In this document: one piece after another, positions 50,364-58,884 of the stretch
How positions within the stretch are numbered: the first letter of the stretch is position 1
Layout: the number at the start of each line of letters is the position of its first letter
Assembly (NCBI RefSeq): GCF_010095445.2
Contig: NZ_WFGV02000033.1
Span: 1-64,000 of the forward strand
Source: Pseudomonas sp. TNT3
GTDB lineage: Bacteria > Pseudomonadota > Gammaproteobacteria > Pseudomonadales > Pseudomonadaceae
Direction: 5' to 3'
DNA: 64,000 nt
Translations under genes and position numbers: made by a program
Notes under the pieces: model-generated
Database searches by the model: none
The model's input: the letters and a program-made list of their open reading frames with translations, nothing else
Told to the model about the DNA's origin: nothing

Positions 50364-51425
50364 TTATGATTCTGCCAACGCCTTCAGCGCCGCTTTGCGT
50401 TCGTCAGCCGGCAGCGCGCCAAGCTTTTCCACTGCCGCGTAGAACTTCGTCCAATCCCCGTTCATCTGTTTATACAGCGCCGCAAAAGCCGGGACCCATT
50501 GGTCATACAACCCGAATGGCAACAACCGGGCGTTGTTCATCGGCGCGTTGATCCAGGCGTCGTAGCGTTTGTCCCCGGCCCATTGGTCGTCACGCATTTT
50601 CCGGTAATCACTGCGCAACCGTTCGAATTCGGCCGCTTTGCGCTGTCGCATCTGGTCTGCAGAGAGCGGCAGGGCGTATAGCTGCTCAAGCCTCGTGCGG
50701 GTATTCAGAACCAGTTGAATGAACTGATCCCGCCTTTGAATCGCTGCCGTGTTGTCCGGCGCCAAGCCTCGGGTTGCACGCCATTGACGGGTGCCTTCCT
50801 GTTCCACGAAGGTGGCGAAAGACTCGTTGAACTCGGTGTCGTCCTTCACATAAAAGCGTTGATGCGCGAGCTCGTGGAAGATCAGTGTTGCCAGCCGCTC
50901 GTCGCCCCAGTTCATCATCGAACTGATTATCGGATCGTTGAACCAGCCAAGCGTCGAATAAGCCTCGACGCCGCCGATCGACACGTCCATACCTTGCAGG
51001 CGTTGTAACGCGGCCTCGCCACGCGCAGCGCCCTGACTGTAATAACCGCGATAGGCCACGCAGCCGGCGATGGGGAAACAATGGTTTTGCGGCGACAGGG
51101 AGAATTCGGGGGTGGCGAAGACGTTCCAGACTACGAACGGCCGACCAATATCGGCGTACAGACGGTAGCTCTTGTTATCGGGAAGGTGCAGTTGCTGGCT
51201 GGCAAATGTTCGGGCGGCTTGCGATTGAACCAGGCGAGCACGCAAATTCGGGTCCCTTCGAGGATCGGAAATGACCTCTTGGACCGGCTCACGTGCCCGC
51301 AGCAGTTGGAGCTGACCACTGGCCAATTGGCTGTAGTAGCTGACGCTGGTGCAACCGCTGAGCAACAAAAGCAGCACGCCCGGAAACAAAACGCGCAAAA
51401 CGCGATCAAGTAACCCAAGGCTCAA
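50364..51425 (-). CDS. Putative lipoprotein aminopeptidase (HExxH, PF10023-like)
   Basis: About 353 residues. The start is uncertain: a TTG at 51425 gives a good lipoprotein signal (LRVLFPGVLLLLLSGC), with another TTG 15 bases upstream. The acylated Cys is near residue 24. The zinc motif is FHELAHQRFYVKDDTEFNESF, with HELAH and a later Glu. The long C-terminal part is charged and helical. It matches the family annotated as putative aminopeptidase, but I know of no established substrate. It would face the periplasm. Confidence 0.75.
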   Translation of the reverse strand: MSLGLLDRVLRVLFPGVLLLLLSGCTSVSYYSQLASGQLQLLRAREPVQEVISDPRRDPNLRARLVQSQAARTFASQQLHLPDNKSYRLYADIGRPFVVWNVFATPEFSLSPQNHCFPIAGCVAYRGYYSQGAARGEAALQRLQGMDVSIGGVEAYSTLGWFNDPIISSMMNWGDERLATLIFHELAHQRFYVKDDTEFNESFATFVEQEGTRQWRATRGLAPDNTAAIQRRDQFIQLVLNTRTRLEQLYALPLSADQMRQRKAAEFERLRSDYRKMRDDQWAGDKRYDAWINAPMNNARLLPFGLYDQWVPAFAALYKQMNGDWTKFYAAVEKLGALPADERKAALKALAES

Positions 51426-51500
51426 AGACGGCCTGATCAAAATAAAATCATCCCTGGAAAGTCTGCCCGCAAGACTATCCCGCCTCACTGGAGCTCCGCT

Positions 51501-51923
51501 ATGCGCAAATTGATGCTGACGGGAGGCCTGTTGATGCTGACAGGCTGTGCTGGTTTCGGAATACCTCAACAAGATCCTTCGCAAGCCTGGATCGACCTCG
51601 ACCCACAGCAAGAAGACACCGCGCTCCAAGCGCTGGAAGTCGATGACAAGGCATCTTCTGACAAGCGTTATTTCGAGGTGCAGCCGGGCAGTCACGAGCT
51701 GACGGTGCGTTACCAATTCCCGGTTCAACCCACCAACATCGGCCCGGACGCGGAACCTTTATGGCGTGACTGTCAGATGAACGTGAAATTCAACGACTTC
51801 AACGCCGGTGAGAAATATCAGCTGCAAGCAGGGAATATCGGCTTCCGACCATGGGCGAAGCTCTATGATCAACAGCGAAAAGTGATTGGTCAGGGTAAAC
51901 CCGCGGGCTGTCAGCGCACCTGA
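51501..51923 (+). CDS. Small lipoprotein, first of a tandem pair
   Basis: 140 residues. MRKLMLTGGLLMLTGC gives a lipobox with Cys16. The mature part contains KRYFEVQPGSHELTVRYQF and a C-terminal YDQQRKVIGQGKPAGC, a pattern shared with the next gene (RYFQV-PGSHEL-VRF). The two proteins are therefore paralogues. A cysteine in RDCQMNVKF may pair with the one near the C-terminus. Function unknown. Confidence 0.8.
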   Translation: MRKLMLTGGLLMLTGCAGFGIPQQDPSQAWIDLDPQQEDTALQALEVDDKASSDKRYFEVQPGSHELTVRYQFPVQPTNIGPDAEPLWRDCQMNVKFNDFNAGEKYQLQAGNIGFRPWAKLYDQQRKVIGQGKPAGCQRT

Positions 51924-51963
51924 TCGGCGCTATGCTGAATGTCTAATTCTTGGGACATTCATC

Positions 51964-52383
51964 ATGCACAGGATGATGCTGTTGCTTGCTGCAAGCCTGG
52001 TTGCCGGCTGCCAGAGCCCCATGCCGGCCGTCAATCCGCAGATGGCCTGGGTCGACTTCGCAACCCCCAGCCCTGGTGGCAAGTTGCTCATGGCCGAACG
52101 CCTGGACAACCAGCGACTGCGGGACGGGCGTTACTTTCAGGTCGCTCCCGGCAGCCACGAGCTGTTAGTGCGTTTCGATTTCGAGGTGTTTGGCGGGGGC
52201 GGAAGCTTGATGACCGGACCGGTCGAGCGGTTGTGCTATCTGACCATCAACTACGACCATTTCGAGGCGGGCCAGCGCTATTTGCTCGAAGCCCGAAATC
52301 TGGCCTTCACCCCCAGCGCGAGGCTCTACAACGCCAAGCGTGAGATCGTTGCCGAAGATCGGCAAGTCAACTGCGTGATGTAA
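51964..52383 (+). CDS. Small lipoprotein, second of the tandem pair
   Basis: 139 residues from the ATG at 51964 (MHRMMLLLAASLVAGC, Cys16 acylated). Shared landmarks with the upstream gene: AWVDF near the N-terminus, RYFQVAPGSHELLVRFDF in the middle, a cysteine in LCYLTINYDHF, and a C-terminal cysteine. It lies 40 bp downstream and is probably in the same transcript. No function is known. Confidence 0.8.
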   Translation: MHRMMLLLAASLVAGCQSPMPAVNPQMAWVDFATPSPGGKLLMAERLDNQRLRDGRYFQVAPGSHELLVRFDFEVFGGGGSLMTGPVERLCYLTINYDHFEAGQRYLLEARNLAFTPSARLYNAKREIVAEDRQVNCVM

Positions 52384-52389
52384 GCAGGA

Positions 52390-52629
52390 TCAATTGCTGT
52401 TTTTCTGATAAATGATCGCTTTGGTACCGTTGTCGCAAGTACCCACAACCATGGCTACATCATGCTTGTCAGCTTCTTCTTTCGACACGATTTCCAGGGT
52501 GTAGGAGGGCACGGCATTCGCCTGGATCTTGATCTCAATTTCTTTTTTGAGTTCTTCGCAGTCCTTGGGTGCTGCCAAGGCCGAAGTGGCCAGTGCACCG
52601 CAGATAACCGCCAAAGCAAAACGTTTCAT
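52390..52629 (-). CDS. DUF1161 periplasmic protein
   Basis: 79 residues; signal peptide to LAA (about residue 20). The mature part KDCEELKKEIEIKIQANAVP then GTCDNGTKAIIYQ shows the two cysteines and the CEELK...GTC pattern of DUF1161. A second member lies at 54556-54777 on the same strand. The family is small, secreted and of unknown role; members often accompany osmotic-stress genes such as osmC, as here. Confidence 0.85.
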   Translation of the reverse strand: MKRFALAVICGALATSALAAPKDCEELKKEIEIKIQANAVPSYTLEIVSKEEADKHDVAMVVGTCDNGTKAIIYQKNSN

Positions 52630-52723
52630 GGTTGAAGCTCCTTTTCAGGCAACGCGCACGTCATGCGCTAAAGCTGCTGTCATTTATTCGACCACATTTT
52701 TACAAGCCGAGTTTTGTTTCAAG

Positions 52724-52805
52724 GCAAAAAATATCGCCGCCAGCGGAAGCTTCTACATGAAACAGTGTTTCGTGCGGGAGCCAACGCAGGCGGCGATCTT
52801 TTTGC
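52724..52805 (-). terminator. Long inverted repeat / terminator after osmC
   Basis: Arms GCAAAAAATATCGCCGCC and GGCGGCGATCTTTTTGC (about 17 bp, one interruption) are separated by about 47 bases that contain a smaller GAAAC/GTTTC hairpin. On the minus strand it ends in a run of T, so it would end osmC transcription. The size and inner symmetry resemble a REP-type element. Confidence 0.6.
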
Positions 52806-52816
52806 GACAACTCGAC

Positions 52817-53248
52817 TTAGCTGACCAGCGTGGCGTCCAGGCTGATCTTCGCATTCAATACCTTGGAAACCGGGCAACCTTCTTTGGCCTTGTTACTCAG
52901 CTCCTCGAACTGCGCCTGGGTCGCACCAGGGATTTTCGCTTTGAGGATCAATTTCACCGCTGTAATCGCGAAACCGCCTTCAACCTGATCCAGCGTGACT
53001 TCGGCATTGGTATCGATGCTGTCAGCCTTCAGGCCCGCATCGCCGAGGATCATCGAAAATGCCATGGAGAAACAGCCCGCATGAGCGGCGCCGATCAGTT
53101 CTTCCGGATTCGTCCCTTTACCGCCTTCGAAACGCGCTTTGAAGCCATAAGGCGCTTCTCTGAGCACACCGGTCTCGGTGGAAATAGAGCCGATGCCGGT
53201 TTTCAGGTCACCTTCCCAATGCGCCGATGCTTTCTTAGTGATAGCCAT
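52817..53248 (-). CDS. osmC: Organic hydroperoxide reductase OsmC
   Basis: 143 residues with the OsmC/Ohr fold. The two redox cysteines are in AAHAGCFSMA (about 59) and KEGCPVSKV (about 125), with the supporting Glu in NPEELIGAAH. The sequence MAITKKASAHWEGDLKTGIG is OsmC type rather than Ohr. It reduces organic peroxides with lipoylated partners and is typically induced by osmotic and stationary-phase stress. It is transcribed alone. Confidence 0.93.
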   Translation of the reverse strand: MAITKKASAHWEGDLKTGIGSISTETGVLREAPYGFKARFEGGKGTNPEELIGAAHAGCFSMAFSMILGDAGLKADSIDTNAEVTLDQVEGGFAITAVKLILKAKIPGATQAQFEELSNKAKEGCPVSKVLNAKISLDATLVS

Positions 53249-53352
53249 GTCTGCCTCCTCAAGATCCGGCGCGAAACGTCGCGCCTTCGTGGTTTTCGGT
53301 TGCTAGGGTTCTGAGGATAGACCGGGGCGAGAAGTTCACCAGATCTGATATC

Positions 53353-53371
53353 TCCTACTATTTTCGTAGGA
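53353..53371. promoter_or_regulatory. Inverted repeat between osmC and the LLM oxidoreductase
   Basis: TCCTAC-N7-GTAGGA, a perfect 6-bp dyad about 105 bp upstream of the osmC ATG and 120 bp upstream of the LLM gene. It has the form of a regulator site for either gene; the regulator is unknown. Confidence 0.4.
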
Positions 53372-53490
53372 AATTTCCTCGTGGCTATTGAAACTCGGGT
53401 ATATGCCCTCATTGCATGAAACACGCTTATAGATTCGGCAGGTTTTCGTTCACGAGAACAAACCTGCACCCCATTTGGAGAAGCAGGTTT

Positions 53491-54492
53491 ATGAAACGAC
53501 TGTCCGACATCAAATTTTCGACCCTGGACCTGGTACCTGTTCGGGAAAATGGCAGTGCGGCACAGTCGCTGCGCAATTCTCTGGACCTGGCGCAACACGT
53601 CGAGAAGTTCGGCTACAACCGCTTCTGGGTGGCTGAACACCACAATATGGACGGTATCGCCAGCTCGGCGACGTCGGTATTGCTGGGCTATTTGGCCGGC
53701 GGCACGTCGACTATTCGCGTTGGCTCCGGCGGCGTGATGCTGCCTAACCACGCGCCGTTGGTGATTGCCGAGCAATTCGGGACGCTCGAAAGCCTGTATC
53801 CGGGTCGTATCGACCTGGGCTTGGGACGTGCGCCCGGTTCTGACCAGATGACTGCCCGCGCCCTGCGTCGTGAGCGTTCGGGCAGTGCGGATGAGTTCCC
53901 GGAAGATGTGGCGGAACTGATGCGCTACCTCGGCCCGCGTACGCCGGATCAACGGATCATCGCAATGCCTGGCACGGGCACCAATGTTCCCGTCTGGTTG
54001 TTGGGGTCGAGCCTGTTCAGTGCGCAATTGGCCGGTGAGCGTGGATTGCCTTACGCGTTCGCCTCGCATTTCGCACCGCGCTTCATGCATGAGGCGATTC
54101 GTGTCTACCGCAATCACTTCAAGCCTTCAGCTGTGCTGGATAAGCCTTACGTCATGCTGGGCGTGCCGTTGGTGGCCGCCGACACCGATGAGCAAGCCGA
54201 TTATCTGGCAACGTCGGTTTATCAGCGGATTCTTGCGTTGATGCGTGGCCAGAGCCTGGTGCAACGTCCGCCGGTCAAAACCATGGACGGCCTGTGGTTG
54301 CCTCATGAAAAAGAAGCGGTCGGCGACTTCCTTGGTCTGGCAATGGTGGGCAGCCCGCAGAAAATCCGCGCCAAGCTGGAAGTGCTCGTTGAGCAGACCC
54401 AGGCGGACGAGTTGATTTTCACCTGCGACCTGTATGAACACGCCGATCGTGTGCGCTCGTATGAGCTGCTGGCGCAGGTCATGAAAGGCTGA
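53491..54492 (+). CDS. LLM-class flavin-dependent oxidoreductase (luciferase-like)
   Basis: 333 residues from the ATG at 53491 (MKRLSDIKFSTLDLVPVREN), chosen over an ATG 75 bases upstream whose extension has no family likeness. It has the bacterial luciferase (alpha/beta barrel) fold: FWVAEHHNMDGIASSATSVL, VGSGGVMLPNHAPLVIAEQF, LYPGRIDLGLGRAPGSD. This is the YhbW-like group of FMN-dependent monooxygenases. The substrate is unknown. It is a single gene with its own terminator. Confidence 0.88.
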   Translation: MKRLSDIKFSTLDLVPVRENGSAAQSLRNSLDLAQHVEKFGYNRFWVAEHHNMDGIASSATSVLLGYLAGGTSTIRVGSGGVMLPNHAPLVIAEQFGTLESLYPGRIDLGLGRAPGSDQMTARALRRERSGSADEFPEDVAELMRYLGPRTPDQRIIAMPGTGTNVPVWLLGSSLFSAQLAGERGLPYAFASHFAPRFMHEAIRVYRNHFKPSAVLDKPYVMLGVPLVAADTDEQADYLATSVYQRILALMRGQSLVQRPPVKTMDGLWLPHEKEAVGDFLGLAMVGSPQKIRAKLEVLVEQTQADELIFTCDLYEHADRVRSYELLAQVMKG

Positions 54493-54510
54493 AGCCTGGA
54501 AAACGCTGAT

Positions 54511-54542
54511 AAAAAAGCCGACGTCATTGCGTCGGCTTTTTT
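54511..54542. terminator. Bidirectional terminator between the LLM gene and DUF1161
   Basis: Stem AAAAAAGCCGACG / CGTCGGCTTTTTT with a 6-base loop. It lies between convergent genes and would stop transcripts from both sides. Confidence 0.92.
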
Positions 54543-54555
54543 ATTTGTGGGGGAT

Positions 54556-54777
54556 TTATCGTTTGTAGACAATTTCCTTGCTGCCCTTTTCACAGGTGCC
54601 GACGATTTTTCCGTCAGCGGCAGCGCCTTTATCAACGATCTCAAGTGAATAACCGGAAACGCCCTTGGCATCGAGCTTCGCAGCGATTTCGGCTTTCAAT
54701 TCCTCACAAGACTTGCCATCAGCAAACGCCGCGCCGGCAAGGCTCAATAAACCCACCGCTAAAATAAACTTCTTCAT
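54556..54777 (-). CDS. DUF1161 periplasmic protein, second copy
   Basis: 73 residues from the ATG at 54777 (MKKFILAVGLLSLAGAAFAD; signal peptide to AFA). The mature KSCEELKAEIAAKLDAKGVS then GYSLEIVDK and GTCEKGSKEIVYKR parallel the copy 2 kb upstream, with the same two cysteines. The function is unknown. Confidence 0.85.
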   Translation of the reverse strand: MKKFILAVGLLSLAGAAFADGKSCEELKAEIAAKLDAKGVSGYSLEIVDKGAAADGKIVGTCEKGSKEIVYKR

Positions 54778-54898
54778 CGGTCGCACTCCCTGGTCGGATC
54801 AATAGGGGCATCCAGCTTTCGCCGGATGCACTCATGTAGCGCTTTGCCATTCCCTATGGCATGCGGCCAGCGCGCAAGTTCAGAAGACTAGCTCAAAC

Positions 54899-55114
54899 TC
54901 AGCTGCTGGCAATCCGGAAACCGACTTTGAGTGTTACCTGAAAATGCGCGGCCTTGCCGTCCTTGATGTGGCCGCGGGTTTCGGTCACTTCGAACCATTC
55001 CAGATGCTTGATGGACTTGCTGGCTTCGGCGAGCGCGTTGTTGATGGCGTCTTCAATACTGCTGGCGGACGAGCCAACCAGCTCGATTTTCTTGTAGGTG
55101 TGGTGGTCAGTCAT
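54899..55114 (-). CDS. Dodecin (flavin-binding small protein)
   Basis: 71 residues with the dodecin fold: HHTYKKIELVGSSASSIEDA, NNALAEASKSIKHLEWFEV with the flavin-stacking Trp, and TRGHIKDGKAAHFQVTLKVGF. Twelve copies assemble into a hollow sphere that stores riboflavin/FMN or CoA. It diverges from the DUF883 gene. Confidence 0.92.
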   Translation of the reverse strand: MTDHHTYKKIELVGSSASSIEDAINNALAEASKSIKHLEWFEVTETRGHIKDGKAAHFQVTLKVGFRIASS

Positions 55115-55201
55115 AGCGTTCTCCTTGGGGTATGAAATACAGACTAGCAGTGATTTTTGCTCTTACTTCTGTCGACTAAACCGACAAGGAAGTTCAGATT
55201 T

Positions 55202-55227
55202 ACTGCACTTTCTCGAACCGGTGCAGT
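55202..55227. other. Inverted repeat upstream of the DUF883 gene
   Basis: ACTGCAC-N12-GTGCAGT, a perfect 7-bp dyad about 45 bp before the DUF883 start. It could be a regulator site or a leader hairpin. Confidence 0.35.
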
Positions 55228-55271
55228 CCCAACCAACACACGCCACTCATCACCAATGCAGGAGAGCCACC

Positions 55272-55598
55272 ATGGCCAACACCTCTTTACGTAAAGCCTC
55301 ATTGCAAAGCATGGAAGCCGAGATCGAGAGTCTGCTGAAGTCTTTGGAAAGCCTGAAGGACGACGCCTCGGACGAGTCGCGCAAAACCCTCAAAGTCTTG
55401 AAAAGCAACGCTGAAAACGCGCTGAAACATTCGCGTCACTTGCTCAGCGATGCCTATGAAGAAGTCAAAGTGAAAACCCGCGAAACCGGGATTGCTACGC
55501 GGGACTACGCCCAGGAACACCCTTGGACTACAGCCGGTGTTGCCGTGGGTGCACTGGGCCTGCTGGCCGCCTACCTGCTGTGCAAACGCGGTGACTAA
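55272..55598 (+). CDS. DUF883 (ElaB/YqjD/YgaM) inner-membrane protein
   Basis: 108 residues from the ATG at 55272, with AGGAG 8 bases upstream. A long charged helical region (SLQSMEAEIESLLKSLESLK onward) precedes a C-terminal membrane helix (TTAGVAVGALGLLAAYLL) and CKRGD. This is the C-tail-anchored ElaB/YqjD family. E. coli members associate with ribosomes and stationary phase. The stop overlaps the end of the convergent trpI by 4 bp. Confidence 0.9.
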   Translation: MANTSLRKASLQSMEAEIESLLKSLESLKDDASDESRKTLKVLKSNAENALKHSRHLLSDAYEEVKVKTRETGIATRDYAQEHPWTTAGVAVGALGLLAAYLLCKRGD

Positions 55599-56488
55599 TC
55601 CGCCTGGCGCAGCTCGTTCTTGAGCCACTGCGCCAATTGCCCTGCGCGCCCGTCCGCGGCGCGCTTGGGTAGCCACAACGCCAGTTGCGCCGAGGTTTCT
55701 TTGAAACCCCAAGGCGCAACCAGGCGACCGGCCTTCAAATCCTCTGCCACCAACGGTTCGGGCGCAATCGCCACCCCCAGTCCGGCAACCGCCGCCTCCA
55801 GCAAATAATACAAATGCTCGAAACCCTGCCCGTACTTCAATGACTTGGCATCGAGGTCACTTTGGTGTGCCCAGCTCGGCCACGCTTGCGGTCTGGAGGT
55901 GGTGTGCAGCAAAGGTTCGTTGAGCAGGGCGCTGGCGGGTGCGTGCTGCAACCTTTCATAACCGATGAAGCGTGGGCTGATCACCGGCCCGATTCGTTCG
56001 CTGGCCAGGGCGTAGACCTGCATGTCGGCGGGCCAGGGTGGTTCGGCGAATACCAGCAACGCATCCAGTCCCGGGCGACGTGGATCGAGATCACCTTCGC
56101 CTGCGGACAAGTGCAGACGCAGATCAGGCAGATCGGCATTCAGCCGTCCCAGCCGTGGAATGAACCAACGCGCCAGCAGGCTTCCCGAGCAACCCAGAAC
56201 GAAAGGTGCATCTGCATGGCTTTGCGTCAGTTCCGCGCAGACGGTGCGCAGGCGCTCGAAGGCCTCACCGCTGGCATCGCGTAGACGAACGCCGGCATCT
56301 GTGAGTTTCAGGCCGCGGCCTTCCTTGATGAACAGGCTGACGCCCAAATGTTCTTCGAGTACTTTGAGCTGGCGGCTGACTGCACCGTGAGTAACGTGCA
56401 GCTGTTCCGCAGCCTGGCTGACGCTGTTCAAGCGGGCAGTGGCCTCAAAGGCGCGAAGTGCGTTCAGCGGGGGGAGGTCATGGCTCAT
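55595..56488 (-). CDS. trpI: LysR-type activator of trpBA
   Basis: 297 residues. The N-terminal winged helix-turn-helix (LNSVSQAAEQLHVTHGAVSRQ) is followed by a LysR effector domain. It is divergent from trpBA with a 112-bp gap, the standard trpI arrangement of pseudomonads. In P. aeruginosa TrpI binds indoleglycerol phosphate and activates trpBA while repressing its own gene. Confidence 0.93.
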   Translation of the reverse strand: MSHDLPPLNALRAFEATARLNSVSQAAEQLHVTHGAVSRQLKVLEEHLGVSLFIKEGRGLKLTDAGVRLRDASGEAFERLRTVCAELTQSHADAPFVLGCSGSLLARWFIPRLGRLNADLPDLRLHLSAGEGDLDPRRPGLDALLVFAEPPWPADMQVYALASERIGPVISPRFIGYERLQHAPASALLNEPLLHTTSRPQAWPSWAHQSDLDAKSLKYGQGFEHLYYLLEAAVAGLGVAIAPEPLVAEDLKAGRLVAPWGFKETSAQLALWLPKRAADGRAGQLAQWLKNELRQAD

Positions 56489-56494
56489 TTTATC

Positions 56495-56511
56495 TGTGAG
56501 TTTTCCTGACA
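56495..56511. promoter_or_regulatory. TrpI binding site
   Basis: TGTGAG-TTTTC-CTGACA, a LysR-type T-N11-A dyad 7 bp upstream of the trpI ATG. It agrees with the TGTGAG-N5-CTGACA element that I recall as TrpI site I in P. aeruginosa. It suits both autoregulation of trpI and activation of trpBA. Confidence 0.75.
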
Positions 56512-56600
56512 GGTTGTGGCGATCTTATCGGTTTTCAGCATAGAGCGTCAGGGGTAGAGTAAGCCTCATTGTCATCACACGAATTCAACTGGAGCGACCC

Positions 56601-57836
56601 ATGACCCAGACCAATCTGCGAAACGGCCCTGATGCGAGCGGCCTGTTTGGCGCCTTCGGCGGCCGCTACGTGGCTGAAACCCTGATGCCGTTGATCCTCG
56701 ACCTGGCCCGTGAATACGAAGTGGCCAAGGAAGATCCGGCATTCAAAGAGGAATTGGCCTACTTCCAGCGAGATTACGTCGGACGTCCAAGCCCGCTCTA
56801 TTACGCAGAGCGTCTGACCGAGTATTGCGGCGGTGCGAAGATTTATTTGAAGCGCGAAGAGCTGAACCACACCGGCGCGCACAAGATTAACAACTGCATC
56901 GGCCAGATCCTGCTGGCTCGACGCATGGGCAAGAAGCGCATCATCGCCGAGACCGGTGCCGGCATGCACGGCGTGGCGACCGCCACGGTGGCAGCGCGTT
57001 TCGGTCTGGATTGCGTGATCTATATGGGCACTACTGACATCGAGCGTCAGCAGGCCAACGTATTCCGCATGAAGTTGCTGGGCGCTGAAGTAATCCCTGT
57101 CGTCGCCGGCACCGGCACGTTGAAAGATGCCATGAACGAAGCGTTGCGCGACTGGGTAACCAACGTCGACAGCACGTTCTACCTGATCGGTACAGTTGCC
57201 GGTCCACACCCTTATCCCGCGATGGTTCGTGATTTCCAGGCCGTCATCGGCAAGGAAACCCGTGACCAATTGCAAGCCCAGGAAGGTCGTCTGCCGGATA
57301 GCCTGGTCGCCTGCATCGGCGGTGGCTCCAACGCGATGGGCCTGTTTCACCCGTTCCTCGATGATAAAAGTGTCGAAATCATCGGTGTTGAAGCAGCCGG
57401 CCACGGTATCGAAACCGGCAAGCACGCCGCCAGCCTGAACGGTGGCGTACCGGGTGTGTTGCACGGGAATCGGACGTTCCTGTTGCAGGACGACGATGGA
57501 CAGATCATCGATGCTCACTCGATTTCCGCCGGCCTCGATTACCCGGGCATCGGGCCTGAACACGCCTGGTTGCACGACATCGGTCGCGTTCAGTACACCT
57601 CGGTGACTGACCACGAAGCCCTCGACGCCTTCCACAAATGCTGCCGCCTGGAAGGCATTATTCCAGCGCTGGAAAGTGCACATGCCCTGGCCGAAGTGTT
57701 CAAGCGTGCACCGAGCTTGCCGAAAGATCACCTGATGGTGGTCAACCTGTCCGGTCGCGGTGACAAGGACATGCAGACCGTGATGCACCACATGGAGCAA
57801 TCCCAACAAAAGCCGTCCCAGCAGGAGAAACACTGA
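56601..57836 (+). CDS. trpB: Tryptophan synthase beta chain
   Basis: 411 residues. The PLP lysine is Lys95 in NHTGAHKINNCIG; the phosphate-binding glycine loop is GGGSNAMG, and MGTTDIERQQ is conserved. It condenses indole and serine into tryptophan. TGGAG lies before the ATG. The TGA overlaps the trpA ATG, so the two subunits are translated together. Confidence 0.97.
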   Translation: MTQTNLRNGPDASGLFGAFGGRYVAETLMPLILDLAREYEVAKEDPAFKEELAYFQRDYVGRPSPLYYAERLTEYCGGAKIYLKREELNHTGAHKINNCIGQILLARRMGKKRIIAETGAGMHGVATATVAARFGLDCVIYMGTTDIERQQANVFRMKLLGAEVIPVVAGTGTLKDAMNEALRDWVTNVDSTFYLIGTVAGPHPYPAMVRDFQAVIGKETRDQLQAQEGRLPDSLVACIGGGSNAMGLFHPFLDDKSVEIIGVEAAGHGIETGKHAASLNGGVPGVLHGNRTFLLQDDDGQIIDAHSISAGLDYPGIGPEHAWLHDIGRVQYTSVTDHEALDAFHKCCRLEGIIPALESAHALAEVFKRAPSLPKDHLMVVNLSGRGDKDMQTVMHHMEQSQQKPSQQEKH

Positions 57837-58648
57837 TGAGCCGCCTGCAAACGCGTTTTGCCGAACTCAAGGAACAAAATCGTGCCGCCTTGGTGACCTT
57901 CGTGACCGCAGGTGACCCGAGCTATGACACTTCACTGGCGATCCTCAAGGGCCTGCCGGGTGCTGGTGCCGATGTGATTGAGTTGGGCATGCCTTTTACC
58001 GATCCGATGGCCGATGGTCCGGCCATCCAGCTCGCCAACATCCGTGCGCTGGGTGCCAAGCAGAACCTCGTGAAAACCCTTCAAATGGTTCGCGAGTTTC
58101 GTGAGGGCAACATCGAGACGCCGTTGGTGCTGATGGGTTACTTCAATCCGATTCACATGTACGGGGTGTCGCGTTTCATTGCTGACGCGAAAGAGGCCGG
58201 CGTTGATGGTTTGATCGTTGTGGACCTGCCGCCAGAGCATAACGGCGAACTATGCGATCCGGCCCAGGCCGCGGGTCTGGACTTCATCCGTCTGACCACT
58301 CCGACCACTGATGATGTGCGTCTGCCGACTGTTCTGAATGGCAGTTCCGGCTTTGTTTACTATGTGTCTGTTGCCGGTGTGACCGGTGCTGGCGCCGCTA
58401 CGCTGGAGCACGTTGAGGAGGCGGTCGCTCGCCTGCGTCGCCATACCGATCTGCCCATCAGCATCGGTTTTGGTATCCGTACACCCGAGCAAGCGGCGTC
58501 TATCGCCCGTCTGGCAGACGGTGTGGTGGTGGGTTCGGCGCTGATCGATCACATTGCCAATGCAACGACGCCAGACCAGGCGATTGATGGTGTATTGAGT
58601 CTTTGTGCGGCGTTATCGGAAGGCGTGCGCAAGGCTCGCGTCAGCTGA
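57836..58648 (+). CDS. trpA: Tryptophan synthase alpha chain
   Basis: 270 residues, a TIM barrel. Catalytic Glu49 (VIELGMPFTDPMADGP) and Asp60 are present, as are the loop PPEHNGE and the phosphate site YYVSVAGVTGA. It cleaves indoleglycerol phosphate and passes indole to TrpB. It begins in the trpB stop codon (ATGA). Confidence 0.97.
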   Translation: MSRLQTRFAELKEQNRAALVTFVTAGDPSYDTSLAILKGLPGAGADVIELGMPFTDPMADGPAIQLANIRALGAKQNLVKTLQMVREFREGNIETPLVLMGYFNPIHMYGVSRFIADAKEAGVDGLIVVDLPPEHNGELCDPAQAAGLDFIRLTTPTTDDVRLPTVLNGSSGFVYYVSVAGVTGAGAATLEHVEEAVARLRRHTDLPISIGFGIRTPEQAASIARLADGVVVGSALIDHIANATTPDQAIDGVLSLCAALSEGVRKARVS

Positions 58649-58698
58649 AGGTAGAGTTCCTGATACAGAGGAATTAGCCTCGCGGCACACACTCATCA

Positions 58699-58740
58699 GC
58701 AAAAAGGGCTTCAGGACTACGTTCTGAAGCCCTTCTTGCT
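58699..58740 (+). terminator. Hairpin terminator after trpA
   Basis: Stem AAGGGCTTCAG / CTGAAGCCCTT with a 9-base loop, extended by AGCAA / TTGCT. The T-run is poor (TTCTTG), but the position 50 bp after the stop suits termination. Confidence 0.65.
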
Positions 58741-58884
58741 GTAAGTGCAGTGAGGATCAATTGATGAAAATGCCGAAACGTCTGAGGGTACCGGGGGCTG
58801 CAAGGCGACGGTTTCGCCGCCGGGCGGGACGATTCGACGATTCGACAAGCGCCCTCGCTACAGGTGTCTTCCATTTGTCGAACG

